Part shown: positions 10,807-24,186 of the stretch, piece after piece
Layout of the letters: each line of letters starts with the position of its first letter
How positions within the stretch are numbered: the stretch's first letter is position 1
Notes under the pieces: model-generated
Seen by the model: only the letters and a program-made list of their open reading frames with translations
The model's database searches: none
What the model was told of the DNA's origin: nothing
Program-made: the position numbers and the translations under genes
Assembly: GCA_021442155.1 (NCBI GenBank)
Contig: CM038225.1
Span: 79,558,925 to 79,622,924, forward strand
Length of the DNA: 64,000 bases
Direction of reading: 5' to 3'
Source of the DNA: Cymbidium sinense
Taxonomy: Eukaryota; Streptophyta; Magnoliopsida; Asparagales; Orchidaceae

Positions 10807-11457
10807 ACAACAACAACAACAACAACAACAAGAAGCCTTCACTGTGGATTGCTACATGAATCTTAAGATCCATTCAATGTGTATTCATTTTATTCAAAAT
10901 TATCTTGAAGATTTTTTTTTTATACATCTAAAATCTTTTGGTCTGCATCTACCTTTTCTTAACATAAAATCTTTCTCTATTTAAATAGCTTTTGAAGAAA
11001 ACCATAAGCTAATCTTATCTAATAAAGAACATACTCATTTTTGCATTCTATCTCAGAGTAAAGCCACTCATCCACTAAGCATCCTCTCTGTAACACTTAA
11101 CTTGCTTATGCTTCTTTTGTTTTGAATAAGCATGTAATTGCGGTCTTTATTATCTTATAAAAATTAAGTTTAAGTGGAATTTTTCTGTCACAATAAAAAT
11201 AGATGCATTCCTCACTTATCCAACTTAATTCTACTAATAACATCTCATCTATTTCACCATCATTTTTAATGAAATAAATATCAGAATATTTATTAATGAC
11301 TTATCAAAGTAAATATCATTAAAATAAAATTATCTATATATTGTTTTAGATCTACTTACAAAACCTTTGACTCTAAAGTTGACTTCATAATTCAAGTTTC
11401 TTGGATCTCTCTGTCTTATCAACAAGAAGAATGTCATCAGCAAAAAGATGATTTGTG
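10807..11457 (-). pseudogene. Antisense RTE LINE fragment abutting the previous LINE tail-to-tail
   Basis: The plus strand starts with a (CAA)n run at about 10,807-10,831, which is the antisense (TTG)n tail. It is followed by the complement of ATTCATGTAGCAATCCACAG, matching the ATTCATGTAGCCAACCCCAC region of the other copy. Moving right, the minus strand goes back through the Gly/Arg-rich 3' coding part to FADDILLVD-like sequence near 11,430-11,450, where it is 5'-truncated. The sense LINE ends exactly where this one begins, so insertion of this copy into the 3' end of the sense copy is the simplest reading. Confidence 0.8.
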
Positions 11458-12624
11458 TGGTGGACAATAAAACTTATAATATAGCATAAATGACTATATT
11501 AAAATGGATATATAATAATTGAAATGATAAATTAAAGAATGATCATCTTAGATGAACAATTGGGTGATATTTTGGATATGTAATTGGAGTGGTAATAGGT
11601 AAATAACATTATTGTTGGATAATTAAGAATGAAAAGTGCTATACCTAATGTAATGTTAATTAAAGTTGTTCAAACTATTGTGCAAAGATTAAGTTTAACA
11701 CCTTAGATAATACTTAATAATAATGAATTGAAAATGATTCCTTAAACTGATCCTAAACCATTTGGATAAACTTAATGATAATTGTGATACTGATAATGTT
11801 TTTTATAGCACCAGGATCCATTCATTCAGTAGATTTAATCATATTTATAGTTCCATAATTGGCGTTGGCACCAACTCTCAGACGTATTAAATCTTGTGTC
11901 TTTTTCCCATTCTCCATCATTCTTCTTTTGGATCACATTACCAATAATAATGCTATTTTGTGAGCCACCCAAGTTCTATTTTGTATGAAGAAGCATGACT
12001 TTACAAAATAAAGTTCTTTTATGAGATGTTCATAGGCAAACAAGATACTAAGTGCCCACTATCCATCATTTAATTAGTGGCGACTTTTCCTGCCCATAAC
12101 AAATATTCTTATTCTTTGTCAAAATTATATGAGCATGGCCTTGTTTCCATAATGAGAATATTTGAGCGAATGGAAATAAAAAAGAAAAAAAATATTAAGT
12201 GGCTATGAATTCATATTTAATGTATTAATTATTATGATTTTATTTCATTGATTTGATTTCCTTCAATCCAACTGAGAAATGATCTCAGTGTGTTTTGCTT
12301 TATTTGAAATGAAATAAAGTTCTTGTTATTCTCATTTTATGGTGCGTTAGTCCTGATTGTGAATCATGAAGAAAGTGTATTCTGTGTCATAGCACAATTT
12401 ATTAAATTGATACGTCAAATTAGTGGAAACTACAGTAGCTTAAGAAAAATTCAATACTGGGATCTAAAAAGAGAAGCCCTTTATATTTACAGAAGTACTA
12501 GCATGTTTTTCACTAGAAAACAGAGATTTCATAGATTAATTATTGGTATGAAGAGCTAGTAATTATTGCTTTTACAACCAAACGTTTAATAATTGTGTAA
12601 TCTTGTTTTTACTTTCTAAAATAG

Positions 12625-12626
<2 letters not shown>
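11458..12626. other. Intergenic sequence, nothing firmly recognised
   Basis: The segment at about 11,800-12,150 is less AT-rich than its surroundings and might be decayed retroelement coding sequence on the minus strand, but no diagnostic motif could be read. The 78-residue open frame at 12,323-12,559 has no support. Confidence 0.45.

Positions 12627-12692
<66 letters not shown>
12627..12692. repeat. Compound (TC)n(TA)n microsatellite
   Basis: Twenty TC units (12,627-12,666) are followed directly by about 13 TA units (12,667-12,692). AT-rich unassigned sequence follows up to the next microsatellite at 13,159. Confidence 0.95.
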
Positions 12693-13158
12693 GATTAGAA
12701 TGTTATATATATAAAAATTAAAATTTACATATTAAATATATAAATATATAAGAATTGTGTGGTATGCATGCAAATTCTCTTAAAAAATTTATGGTGTGTG
12801 TATTAATTGATTTAAATCAAAAAATATAACTGAATTATATATATTCAAGGGTTAAATTTATTTGGTGTTTTTTTATCTTTATATTAATTTTAAAAATATA
12901 TTTATTTAAGGTATTTTTATTTTTAAAAATTAATAACATTATTTTTAAAAATTATCAAATAATTTTTAGATATTTTAAATATTTTAAAAAATAATAATAA
13001 TAATTAAATATAATAAAATAATAATAATAAGTGATTTTAAATATCGCCTTAATTGATTTGGTTCTATTTTTAGTTTTTAAAATTAAGGATATTTAGATTA
13101 CTGTAATCGATTTGACTTTAGAAAAAAAATTTTAGTTAAATCAAAAATTGAATTGATA

Positions 13159-13191
<33 letters not shown>
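13159..13191. repeat. (AT)n(GT)n microsatellite at the left edge of giant LTR A
   Basis: An AT run of about 13 units passes into GT units and ends directly against the TGTTGATCTC start of the LTR at 13,192. The position suggests insertion at, or slippage beside, the LTR boundary. Confidence 0.9.
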
Positions 13192-13194
<3 letters not shown>

Positions 13195-14711
13195 TGATCT
13201 CACTTTTGAGAGTGAGCTCAACTCGTTATAGATCTAAGACTCTTATATTTCTCCTTGAGTCTTAAGATACTTTTAATTAGTAATTAACTTAAACTTAGAG
13301 ATTTAGAAGAGTTAGTTATAGAAAGAGATTATACCTTAGGAATTTAGGAAGACATGACTACCCTATAACCTTAAATCTAATCCTTGCTTCCTTCTTCCAA
13401 ATCAAATCTTAAATTCAATTGATTTTTTCAAGATCATAAATCTAATCTCAAATGAAATGTTTGAAACGTGTGATTAAATTCAAATTCCAAATCATTTCTT
13501 AAGCCTTTGATTTTATTTTATAGACTTAGCCTTAACCAAATTCAGACCAATCTCAATTCAATTGATTTTCTCAAATATTAAATCCAATCTCAAATCAAAT
13601 CCCAACCCAAATCATTAATCAAATCTAACTCCAACTGATTGAAACTCATGATTGAATTCAAACTCCAAAACCTTTTTCCTAAGCCATATGAACCATTTTC
13701 ATATGCTTAGCCAAAACCTCCTTCAAACCAAATCAAACTCAATTGATTTCTTTATAAATCAATCATTCTTTCATTTATATTCACAAACCATTCAAATCAA
13801 ATCAAACTAAACCAAACCAAATCAATTCCCTACTTAAACCTTTTTGTCCTACATCTCTCAATTTGGTCAAATTTGCTTCTAAATCACTCTAGACTTAAGT
13901 GATTTTCTCATGAATCATTTATATCTTCATTTATATTCAAAAATATAAATGAAATATAAATCCAAATGGCCAAAACCAAACCCAAATCAAATCAAATTCC
14001 CAATTTTAGCCCTTTTAGCCAATTTCTTGAAGTTGGCTAAATGATATCCAAATCAACTCAAAACTAATGAATTTCTTTATGGTTCAATCACTCCTTCAAT
14101 CATTATTCAAAATATAAATACGAACTACAATTATCAAACCAAACTCAAGACAACCCAAGTTAAGCCCATGTTGACCTCTTTTGACTTGAAATTATTATAT
14201 GAACCAAAATTCATTTGACTCCAAATCACTTGCAATTAGATTTATATTTTCATCCTAAGTCCATATGTGAGTTCAATTAAACTTAAATCAAGCCATGATC
14301 AAGCCAATTGACCCATTTAGGTCCACTTGACCCAAAGTGACCTAAAAGATCTTTTTGCGCCAAGTTCTAATCCAACCCAAATTGGATTGAACTAAGCCCA
14401 TCCAAACCCAATATCATGATCAACAATCATCCTAGATTAATCAATTGTCTTGAATTGGGTAAAACCAAGTCAATCTAGCCCATTGACCAAGTCAACCTTT
14501 AGCTTAAATGAAACTCAAACTAGCCAAAACCCACCATATGCCAAATTGATTGAATCCATTGACTCAAACCCACTCATAATCAATGATTGAACATGACCAA
14601 ACTATTAATTCAGCCAAACCAAGTCCAATTGACCATATGACTTAGTTGACCCAAATTGGCCTAAAAAGCCAAAATGGGTCAAATCATGATTTGATCCAAA
14701 TTGATTGCAAC

Positions 14712-15363
14712 TAAGAGTGTGCGTTTGGTTGATTTGGATGGATTGGATAATAAATTTTTAAAACCTATTAGTTTTGGATTCCCAAAAATATTGAACCAAA
14801 CCGACCAAATAAAATGCAAAACCAAACAAACCAATAATAATTTGGTTTATTATTTTGGTTTGGTTTTGGATAAACCGTTATTATATTTTAAAATTATTTT
14901 CATAATTTTTTTATTGTATAATGAACAAGGAATAAACAAAATAATATAAATATAATCAAAATGCAATTAATTACTTCATGCTAAAAAAAGTATTTAAAAT
15001 TAAATTTTACTTACCTGAAATATGTTTTGAACTTAAAAGTTGATGGAATCTTATTACCATATTATGAGACCAAAATATTTTGAAAAATTGGATAATAATC
15101 CTCCAAGAAAGCACCTACTAAATAAGTATATAAAAGATAAGCCTATTATACATAAATTAATAATATCATATTACATATAATTACTTTGGTTTATTTGGTT
15201 CCATCCAAAATTTTATTTAACAGACCTATCCAAAAACCAAAAACCAAAGTTTTCATTAATTAAAACCAAAATCCAAATTACTAAGTTCAAAACCAAACCA
15301 AATTGCTCAAAAACTTTGGTTCGGTTTGGTTTTTTAGTTAAAACCAAATAATGCACACCCCTA
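14712..15363. mobile_element. Non-autonomous hAT-like element inside LTR A
   Basis: This is an insertion of about 652 bp with short imperfect terminal inverted repeats (TAAGAGTGTGC at the left; the right end reads TAGGGGTGTGC on the minus strand). It is flanked by an 8-bp direct repeat ATTGCAAC (14,704-14,711 and 15,364-15,371, one-base uncertainty). The sister LTR at about 21,302-21,325 (GATTGCAACCAAAGGGTC) is the empty site. Sub-terminal TTTGGTT / AACCAAA repeats are abundant at both ends. No transposase is present. The 8-bp duplication and TAGGGGTGTGC terminus fit the hAT superfamily. Confidence 0.8.
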
Positions 15364-18300
15364 ATTGCAACCAATAGCTCAAATTTATTCCAAATCACTT
15401 ATTAAACTTGACCAAAGTTATGATTGAGCTCAATTTGACCAATTGGTCAACTTGACCCAACTTAGCCCAAATTGACCTAAAGGGTCAAATTTGGCAAGAT
15501 CCAAATTAAATCCAAATTAAATCAAGCCAAAGCCTACAATCATTTTTAATTAATCAATTAAACTTGACTTAACACCTAACCCAATCCAATTTGGTCAAAT
15601 TCGTCAACTTGGTCAACTTGACCCATTTGAGCCTTTTGAATCCAAATGTGCCAAAATCAAACTTAAGTCAAATTAATCAAACCCAATTGAACCAAAATAT
15701 CCCAAATCATCATATGAACCTAACCCAAGTCTTGGTTTAACTTAATTTGACCAATTGGTCAACCCAACCCAACCTAACCCAAATAAACTCATTTTGACCC
15801 AATTAAACCAAATCACCTAAAACCACCTTATGGAACCTTGGTGGCTGACCTAACCCAACCCAAATCAACCCTAGGTCAGCTCCAAACCAGCCCAAGTCCA
15901 TGTGGGCATTCCAAGGGAATTAACCAATGGGCACCCCTCTTTGCATTGGATTCTTGCTTTAAGAGGCAAAGTCCACTCTCACATTTCCATGACAGCCATC
16001 AAACTCCTTAATGAGGAACTCCTAGGCCACCTTAGCCCACCCTAAGACATCCTAGCACTTTCCATGGACCAAGGGAAGCAAGCCAAGTAGCCACCTCCAT
16101 GGGCGAACCCCATGGGTGCAAGGGAAGAACCAATCCCACACATCCTCCCATAGAAAGCCTTGAGACTCCTTCCACCACTTCCTCCACTCTTGGCATGCCA
16201 CGTGGAGCTAACAGCGACCCCTATGATGACTCGACGATAGCCAATCGACAGATTTTCATGGATCAATCCCATCCATCCATCATGTGCAATTGAGGGATAT
16301 ACCCCCTCAATTTGAGTGGCAAACGACACCAATTGCTTTGTGTGAGTTTCCTAAGTGATTTCAAAACCCCTCAAAGCATCGTGGAGCATTTCTGGAGCTT
16401 CCTCGATCGGCATTCCTCCTCCTCGAGCAAAGCCGAAATAGAACACCATCCTTCCGAGCAATACTCCTCCTCTACTTGATCAAACACAAATTCTTTGCAC
16501 CCACACCATCCTCTTACTTCATCGAAGCCAACCGAATTGTCTCCCAAGCCTTCCCGAGCATCGAAGATTGGAGTTCAATTTGAGTCGAAGCCTTACGCGT
16601 GGATTTGTCGACCGAGAGATCTACATCAAATTAAGACCCAAGCTTCTTAGCAGGACCTCGCCTCAACTAGGAGAAGCTATCTCCGTCAATCCACCACCGG
16701 ACATCAGCTCCAGCGAGGTAATTTTACAAAACTGAGCTTGTATGAAAAATTATTTGGTCTTTTGTGAAGAAAATTCAAATGTCATGAGTTTTTAGCCGTT
16801 GGATGTGTGCGCCTACCCTCGAAAGTGTGAGATGAATTTAGAGGCAATCCGAACTCGGGTGAGCTCGGATCGAAAGGGGAAACATGGATGACATTCGTCT
16901 TTCGCTCGCGAATAGGATAGATCATGACCCATCCGTTCCATGTGATTGGAATGAAAGGATCTAATTAGATCCCACATTAGATCCTTGATTCCTTTCCTAA
17001 ACTACGGATTTGATTATTGTTGTCCGATCCTCGACTTGAAGTTAATACGGCAGTCGGCAAATGTGACAACTTAAATAGCCAATCCCGTCACACCGCATGG
17101 AAAGTGTGCCGCGTCAGCCGCCACGTGGCCCGATGGTATTAAGGCTTTAATTAAGCTTAATTAATCTATTTTTAAGGCTAAAATTTCTAAAAATTATAAC
17201 TAATCCTAGAAAAATTAAAAAATATAAACTTGAGCTCATTTTGAAGATATTTTAGAGTAGAATCTAAGAAAATTATTATTAATTGATTTTGAATAGTGAT
17301 TTTATCTTAATTAAGGTTTAATTAAAAATCTAATTAGCTTAATTACTCCTTAATTAATCACCCAATTAATCTCAAATTTTTTGTGGATGTTTAGGAGGAT
17401 GACCTCTACCTCCTCTACTTTTCTGAGATTTTATTAGTTGCTTAATTAGGAAAATCAATTAATTAAGCTTTAATCATTTTTTAAATTTAATTAATGATAA
17501 TTAGTGAATGAACTGTGACTTAATTAATTATTTAAGCCTAATTATCTCTGTTGAATAGTAAGAGAGCTTAGGGAATGTGATTGGGATATTTTTTTCTAAT
17601 TCATTTTCTAAGTTTTCTTCACTTTTTTTAATTGGACTATTTAATGATTAATGAGGTAATTAATTGCCTAATTAATTAATTAATCTCCAAGATAAAAATC
17701 AGAGCTTGAGTGATCAATATGGGACTTTGGGATTGATATTAAGGCCTCTTTCTTGATCTCTTTCTTTAAGTTAATTTCATTTCATTAATAAAAAAATGCT
17801 TAATGCTTAACCAAATGGATTAATGAACTTAACTAACTCAATCTAAAATCTACTTCATATCTAATCACCTTTAAGTAATCTTGGGTAGCTCTTTGGGTGT
17901 TCAATAACATAAAGAGAGAGCTAATGAAATTATGGTTAGCTTACATGTGTGAGAAAATTATAAAAGTAGTTAAGTGAGATCCCTTAAGCCTAACTATTAA
18001 TCATGATCCAATTGCATTTGGCCCCTTTCATTTCTTAGGAGCATTACAAATTTACTTTTCATGTGGTTGCATATTATATTGGCTCATTATTAATTATTTA
18101 ATTAACTTTAGGTGATATATGTAAGGGTTAATTAATTGACTTAATTCATACCCTAACCTAATTAAGATGTAAAAGCAACCTAAATATTCTTAATTAAACC
18201 AAATTAACTCATACATGGGGAATGAGATTAGGTTTAGCAAGCCTATTTCACATTTCATAAACCAAATCAAACATGAAAATGAAATGACATTAAAGAACTT

Positions 18301-18611
18301 TGGTTTGTTTTAAATAATCTTATTTAGTTTGATTGTCCTTAGACTTAGTTGGATTGAATGAAATCACATGCTTGTGTTATTTTATTTCCTTCCAATCATG
18401 TTAAATATTATATGTCATATGATTTATGCATCCATCCCTTTTAAAATTAATTAAATAAAATGATTTCTTTTATGTTGAATTGTATGTGTTGATTTAAATT
18501 AAAAATATGTGTAGCTAGTATCATTATTAAATCTCAAATATATTTTCAAAAAGTTTACTAATGATTAAATATACACATATATTATAAATTTAGTTATATA
18601 TATACATAGGA

Positions 18612-19080
18612 AATGCAAGTGAATATAAATTTAGTGTATGAGATAAAGTCTCTTCCTTACATTCATGTGTTGATTTGTATAAGCAAGAATGTTAGTGGTA
18701 TATTAGTCAAGACATCCCAGGGATGCACGGCATTAAGTAGCCTTAAGGAGGTTCCTACCTCGTTCCCTTGGTGTAGAATAATGGCAACGTACCTTCTTGA
18801 TTTCATTCTTATGCATTTGGACATTAGAATCTAGATAGAGCTTTAATTCATTTACACAAAATAAATCAACCAAATCAAAAATACAATTCTTGCATGGACT
18901 TTCTATTCTTGTAGTTGTTTATACATCCATATGTATCTAAGGATAGTGGTATTTCAATCTGGACATTTCAGGGATGCACGAATTTAAGTAGCCCAAGGAG
19001 GTTCCTACCTCGTTCCCTTGGTGTAGAACAATAGTCACGTACTCGCTTAAAACTTTTATACATGTAGATGTGTACTTAGC
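18612..19080. repeat. Tandem duplication (~250-bp period) of an LTR module in copy A
   Basis: A block reading GGGATGCACG, TTAAGTAGCC, AAGGAGGTTCCTACCTCG and CCCTTGGTGTAGAA occurs at about 18,720-18,780 and again at about 18,971-19,031. The block is single in the solo LTR (antisense near 26,900-26,980) and in layer B (about 32,325-32,390). The duplication is therefore specific to copy A. The second block is somewhat diverged. Confidence 0.8.
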
Positions 19081-19930
19081 TAATGAATGAAAACTCTTTT
19101 TTTCTATTAAAAAGATATGCATTCATGCGTTATTTGTTTGGTTGAGTTGATTAGTAATGTGATTTAAGGTTATTTCCTTATGCTTTTGCATAAGAATTTA
19201 GATAGAGCTTTAAATTAATATGAAAAAAATCATTCAATCAAATGAAATATTAATTCCAAATACATTTGTTTACATTCATCATTTAAGTGTGCTAAGATAT
19301 AAATTGCATGTATAATTATGCTTAGGATTTAATCATATGCATGATATACATGATGGAAAGAAATGAACAAATATGTGTTATGTGATAGTAATTGATTCCG
19401 ACTAACCTTAAGATTCCTTTCTTATTGAATGAGTTTGTTTAAAGTGAACCTAAACTTAGGACTAATTAAAACATACAACAAGTCATTCACTAAAGAAAAT
19501 TGATTAATTAATTTGCTTTAAATGTGACTTAACGTAGGGATAAAAGAGAGTGGTCCTGTCTTTCTTTCTCTTCATAACATATAGTTGCTAAGTGTAGGCC
19601 AAATGAAATAAAATAAAATATTAAGTAAAATTTATAAATTAATTAAACCATTTAAACAAAATCACTCTTAATAATTAAATGTCTTTCATACTTAGGAAAT
19701 CTTAACTCTAAAGCCTAGTTAAGACATACCACACAAGCCTTAACACACACATTAGATTAAGTCACCACTTGTAGCTTTATGTTAGGGTGGTACGATTTGA
19801 TATATGTTTTATTTTGTGATGTAATATTGTAAACTAGATGTTAGGGTGTATGTGTGTAGACTGAATGTTAAGTTGTGGTTAGCCTAATCATATTTTATGC
19901 ATGAGATTATTATTAAGGGGTGCTTAAAAT

Positions 19931-22900
19931 TGTTGACCTCATTTTTAGAATGAGCTTTCAACTTCTTCATCTTAGACATAGGATTCCTCTCAGACACTAA
20001 GAGTTTATTAGTCTTAAGACACTTCTAGTGATTAGATGAACACTTAACCTAACCTAGAGACTTAGAAGAGTTAACCATAGGAATAGGTTATGCCATAGGG
20101 GTGTTAGGAAAACTTGCCAACCCTATAGCTTAATCCCAATCCTCACTTTCTTCTTACAAAACAACTTCAAATTCAAAACAACTTCAAATTCAAACAAACT
20201 TCAAATTCAAACAAACTTCAAATTCAAATCAACTTCAAATCCAAAACCTCTATAAGCCATCTTGATTCCATCTTATGCACTTAGCCCAAATCAAATCCAA
20301 ACTAACTTCAAACACAAAATATTTTCTCATAACCCATTTATATTCTCATTTATATTCACAAATATAAATGAAATATAAATTCAAGTAACCAAAATCAAAT
20401 CCAAAACTCAAGTCCAAATCTATAATCTTTCTTAGTTCACTTTGACTTCACCTCATGGACTTAACTCAAATCAAATTCAAATCATTCCAAATTCAAAAGA
20501 TTTTCTCATAACCCATTTATATTCTCATTTATATTCATGAATATAAATAAAATATAAATTCAAATAATCAAACTAAATTCAAAACTCAAACCCAAATCTA
20601 ACCTAAAGCCCAGCATATGCTTCTTCAAGCCAATTCTTGAACTTAGCCAAATCAAACTCAAATCAATCCAAACCCTTGGATTTTCTTCATGATTCAATCA
20701 ACCCTTCAATCATGAATCCAAATATAAACATAAACTTCAATCATCAAACCAAAAATAAATTCAAAACTCAAACCCAAATCAAACCTATGTTCAACCTTTG
20801 AACTTGAAATTGTCAAATGAATCAAAACCCATTTGACTTCAAATCACTTGCAAATGGATTTATATTTCAATCATAAGTCCATATATGAGTTCAACCAAAC
20901 TTGAATCAGGCCTTGATCAAGTCAATTGACCCACTTAGGCTCACTTAACCCAAAGTGACCTAAAGTACCCTTTTAAGTTAAATTATAATCCTACCTAAAT
21001 TGGATTGAACTAAGCCCATCTAAGCCTCACATTGTGAGTAAAAATCATCATAAGATGATCAATCAGTCAAATTAGGTCAAACCTAGCCTTTGACCAAGTC
21101 AACACATAAATGAAACCTAAACTAGCCAAAATCCATCATAGGCCAAATTGATTGAAACCATTGATCTAAATCAATTTATGATCAACGATTGAACATGACC
21201 AAGTCATCATTTGAGCCAAAACCTAGCCCAATTGTCCACTTAATCCAAGTTAACCCAAGTTGACCTAAAAAGTCAAAATATGTCAAATCTTGATCTAAGC
21301 CAAATTGATTGCAACCAAAGGGTCAAATTCATTCTAAACCACTCGTTGAACTTGACCAAAGCTTGCCCAATTGACCATGAACCCAACTTGATCTAAAAGG
21401 TCAAATCAAGCCAAAATCAAATCAAATCAAAATTGATTGAAACCAAAGCTTGCAAAACATTTCAAATGATCAACCAAATCTAAACCAACCCATGACCTAA
21501 CCCAATTATGTCAAATGGGTCAAATTGGTCAACTTGACCCATTTGACGTAAATGAAACCAAATGAACCAAAACTAAATATAAATCAAATTGAACCAAACT
21601 AATGATACCAACCCACTCAAGTGGTCATATAAACTTTACCCAACTCTTGGTTTGACCCAATTTGAGCAATTGGTCATCTTGACCCAAGTTGACCCATTTT
21701 GAACTAAATGGGTCAATATGAGCCAAATCATATCAAATAAACTCCAAAATCATTAAAATTGGCACAACCCAATTTCAAACCATTCCAAATCTTTCTAAAT
21801 CAAAATCAAAGCCAAATGACCATTTTACCCCTAGGTTAAAGGGTAACATATGGCTAATTCCACTTGGAATTTGGTCAAATCCTCTTCATGACCACTTGGC
21901 ATCCTCTTAGTGGTCTATTTGGACATCAAGGGATGTGATGCACATGACCCAATGGGTTTAGGTTAGCCAAACCCAACCCAAAGCCAAAATTGACCACCCA
22001 ATGGAAAATGAGCACATGAAATCACCCCATACCCTCATTTAACACATGGGAAACTCCTCCACTACACTCATCTGTCAAAATTGAACCATGTGAAGCTCAT
22101 AACAGCCTAACAAACCCATTCAATAGGATCAATTTGATCAAAATAGCAAAGGAGCTCACGACCATTCGATCCAAGTAGGGGGAGATAGACTCCCCCTAAT
22201 TTCATTCTAATTCACATCACTTGCTATCGACTGAGCCCTAGGAACTCAGAGGAAGCATTGTCAAGCTCTCCCAACCATTCCTAAGCTCAATTGAATTCTC
22301 CATTTCTCAGTTTGCCTAGGCCAAAAATAGGGGAGGTGAGTGAGAGTGTCAACTTGCTCAATTCTCCATAGAAGTCCAATTCCTCTTGCAAGCACCATCA
22401 AGGCATCAAGTCGAGTTCACCCAAATCAAATCCCAATCATTCAAGCCTCGGGAAGGGTGAGTTAGACCAAAGTTGCAAGCCTTTGAAGGGAGCTTTGGCC
22501 AATAGGAATATCCACTTCATCTCAAGCCTTCAAACTTTAAAGAGCTTCTCCACTAGATGAAGCTACCTCAATGGTTGGGAGCCTCCGGCTAGGTATGAAC
22601 CAAAATCGAGCTTAACTTAGAAAATCTTTATTTCTATGTGAAGGGAACTTTAATCCCAATTAAATTTTACCATTGGAAGTGTTTCTCCATGCTCTTAGAT
22701 GGTGTGTGTTCAATCCTAGCTCAATCAGAGCTCAAGTGAGCTCCGATCAAGCCATGAAGGACGAACAATCTCCATCTCCAGCAGGCGAGGGAAGGGATGA
22801 ATCATGGATCATCCATCCCACATATTTTGGATGGACAGTCCTGATTAATCCAATTAGATCCAATGATTTTATCCCTTTTAGATCCACGGGTTTAATCCTG

Positions 22901-24186
22901 ACCATCCGATCTTTGATTGGACGGTCCAAGGAGAAAACACATAGCACCGCTACTGATGTGACATTTTATTTAACTACTTAAATAACCAATCTCGTCGTGC
23001 CATGTGAAAAGTATGTGCTGCATCAGTGGTCAACGTGGTGCCAACGGGATTAGTTATATAATTAGGGGATTTAATGACCTATTAATCACTGAAACTTCAA
23101 AAATACATAACTAAATGTAAACAAATCAAAAAAATATAAATGAGGGCTCATTTTAAAGATAATTCAGTGAGGAATAATATAAAATTATTTTTAATTGATT
23201 TAAAATAGTGAATTTTCTTTAATTAGGGTTTATTTGAAATATTAATAACCCTAATTACTCCATAATCATTTATTAATTTCAAACTTCTTGACATATTTAG
23301 TAGGATGACCTCTGCCTCCCCTACTTTTCTTAGAATTTATTAATGAGTTAATTAGAGAAATAAATTAATGAATCCTTAATCACTCTTTCTTTTAATCTAA
23401 TTAAGGGTAATTAAGCATGTGAATAGTAGTTTAAGGTAATTGAACATTATTTAAGTGATTAGGAGGTTTATGAAATAATTTTGAGATATTTTCCCTAAGC
23501 TATTCCCTAAATCCACTTCCTTCTTTAATCCAAACCTAATTAAGGGTTAATCCACTAATAATCTTCTTAATTAGCATAATCAAAATTTTAAAATCAATCT
23601 AAACTTAATCAATCATTTGCTGGGTAGATCCTTAGGTGTTCAAATGCCTAAGGTAAATTTAAGAAAATTATTTTCAACCTATATGTGTGGGAAGGTTATG
23701 AAAGTACTTAATTAAATCCCTTAATTTAATTAATCATTAATTATGAGCTAATTGCATTAGGCCCCTATCTTTCTTAAGAGTATTGCTGATTTAAATTCAA
23801 TGTGGTTACATATCATATGTTGGCTTATAATTATTTGAATAATTATATTAAGGAGATGTAGGTAAGGGATAATTAATGAACTTAATTCACACCTTAACCT
23901 ATGCAAACCATAAAATCAATCTAATGATTCTAAAAATTAAATTAAATCAACACACACATGTGAGAGATGGGTTAGGACCAGCAAAATATCCTTTTCATAT
24001 CTCCTAAATCAAACTCAAAATTAAAACAAAATCTCTTTAAATAATTTGATTCACTTTAAATGATCTTATTCCATAGGACTGTCTTTAGGAATTAATTAGG
24101 GTGAATGAATTTACAGGCTTACATCAGTTTATTTCTTTCCTAGCATGCAAAATATTATGTGTCATATGAAAATCATGCATTCATAT
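19931..24186 (+). mobile_element. Layer B giant 5' LTR, segment 1
   Basis: This starts TGTTGACCTC directly after AAAAT of layer A and follows the same landmarks as A and the solo LTR. It includes the TTGACC / GGTCAA-rich tract (about 20,930-21,720) and the GC-richer block (about 22,030-23,040). At 24,186 it is interrupted by the antisense solo LTR and resumes at 31,864. No terminal TG..CA break occurs before the interruption. The 102-residue frame at 22,673-22,981 lies in the GC-richer LTR block and is disrupted in the sister copies, so it is not called a gene. Confidence 0.88.
20157..20255. repeat. 17-bp tandem repeat in LTR B
   Basis: About five to six units of AACTTCAAATTCAAA(ACA) are repeated head to tail. 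The surrounding LTR is generally CAAATC-rich, and this is a locally homogenised stretch. Confidence 0.8.

Larger units (their letters stand above)
13192..19930 (+). mobile_element. Partial giant LTR, layer A (Tat/Ogre-like Gypsy family)
   Basis: This begins TGTTGATCTC and is co-linear with the complete 7,672-bp solo LTR of the same family (24,187-31,858, opposite strand) and with layer B from 19,931. Landmarks in order are a CTTAGAGATTTAGAAGAGTT block near the start, degenerate CAAATCAAA / TTGACC-rich tracts (about 13,400-15,830), a GC-richer block (about 16,000-17,110), AT-rich TTAATTAA sequence, and the GTAGCC..AAGGAGG module near 18,740. It breaks off at about LTR position 5.7 kb (AAGGGGTGCTTAAAAT), exactly where layer B starts. 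The missing last ~2 kb is probably beyond B's right end, outside the window. No protein is encoded; the 96-residue antisense frame near 16,042-16,332 is not preserved in the other copies. Confidence 0.85.

Noticed and set aside
11800..12150. Possible decayed Copia-like coding sequence on the minus strand
   Set aside because: It is less AT-rich than its surroundings, but no protease, integrase or RT motif could be read, so it was left unassigned.
16042..16332. 96-residue antisense and 64-residue sense frames in LTR A
   Set aside because: The corresponding stretches of layer B and the solo LTR do not keep the frames open; this is non-coding LTR sequence.
22673..22981. 102-residue frame in LTR B
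   Set aside because: The equivalent part of LTR A (about 16,790-17,090) is frame-disrupted and there is no domain. It is open by chance in a GC-richer block.
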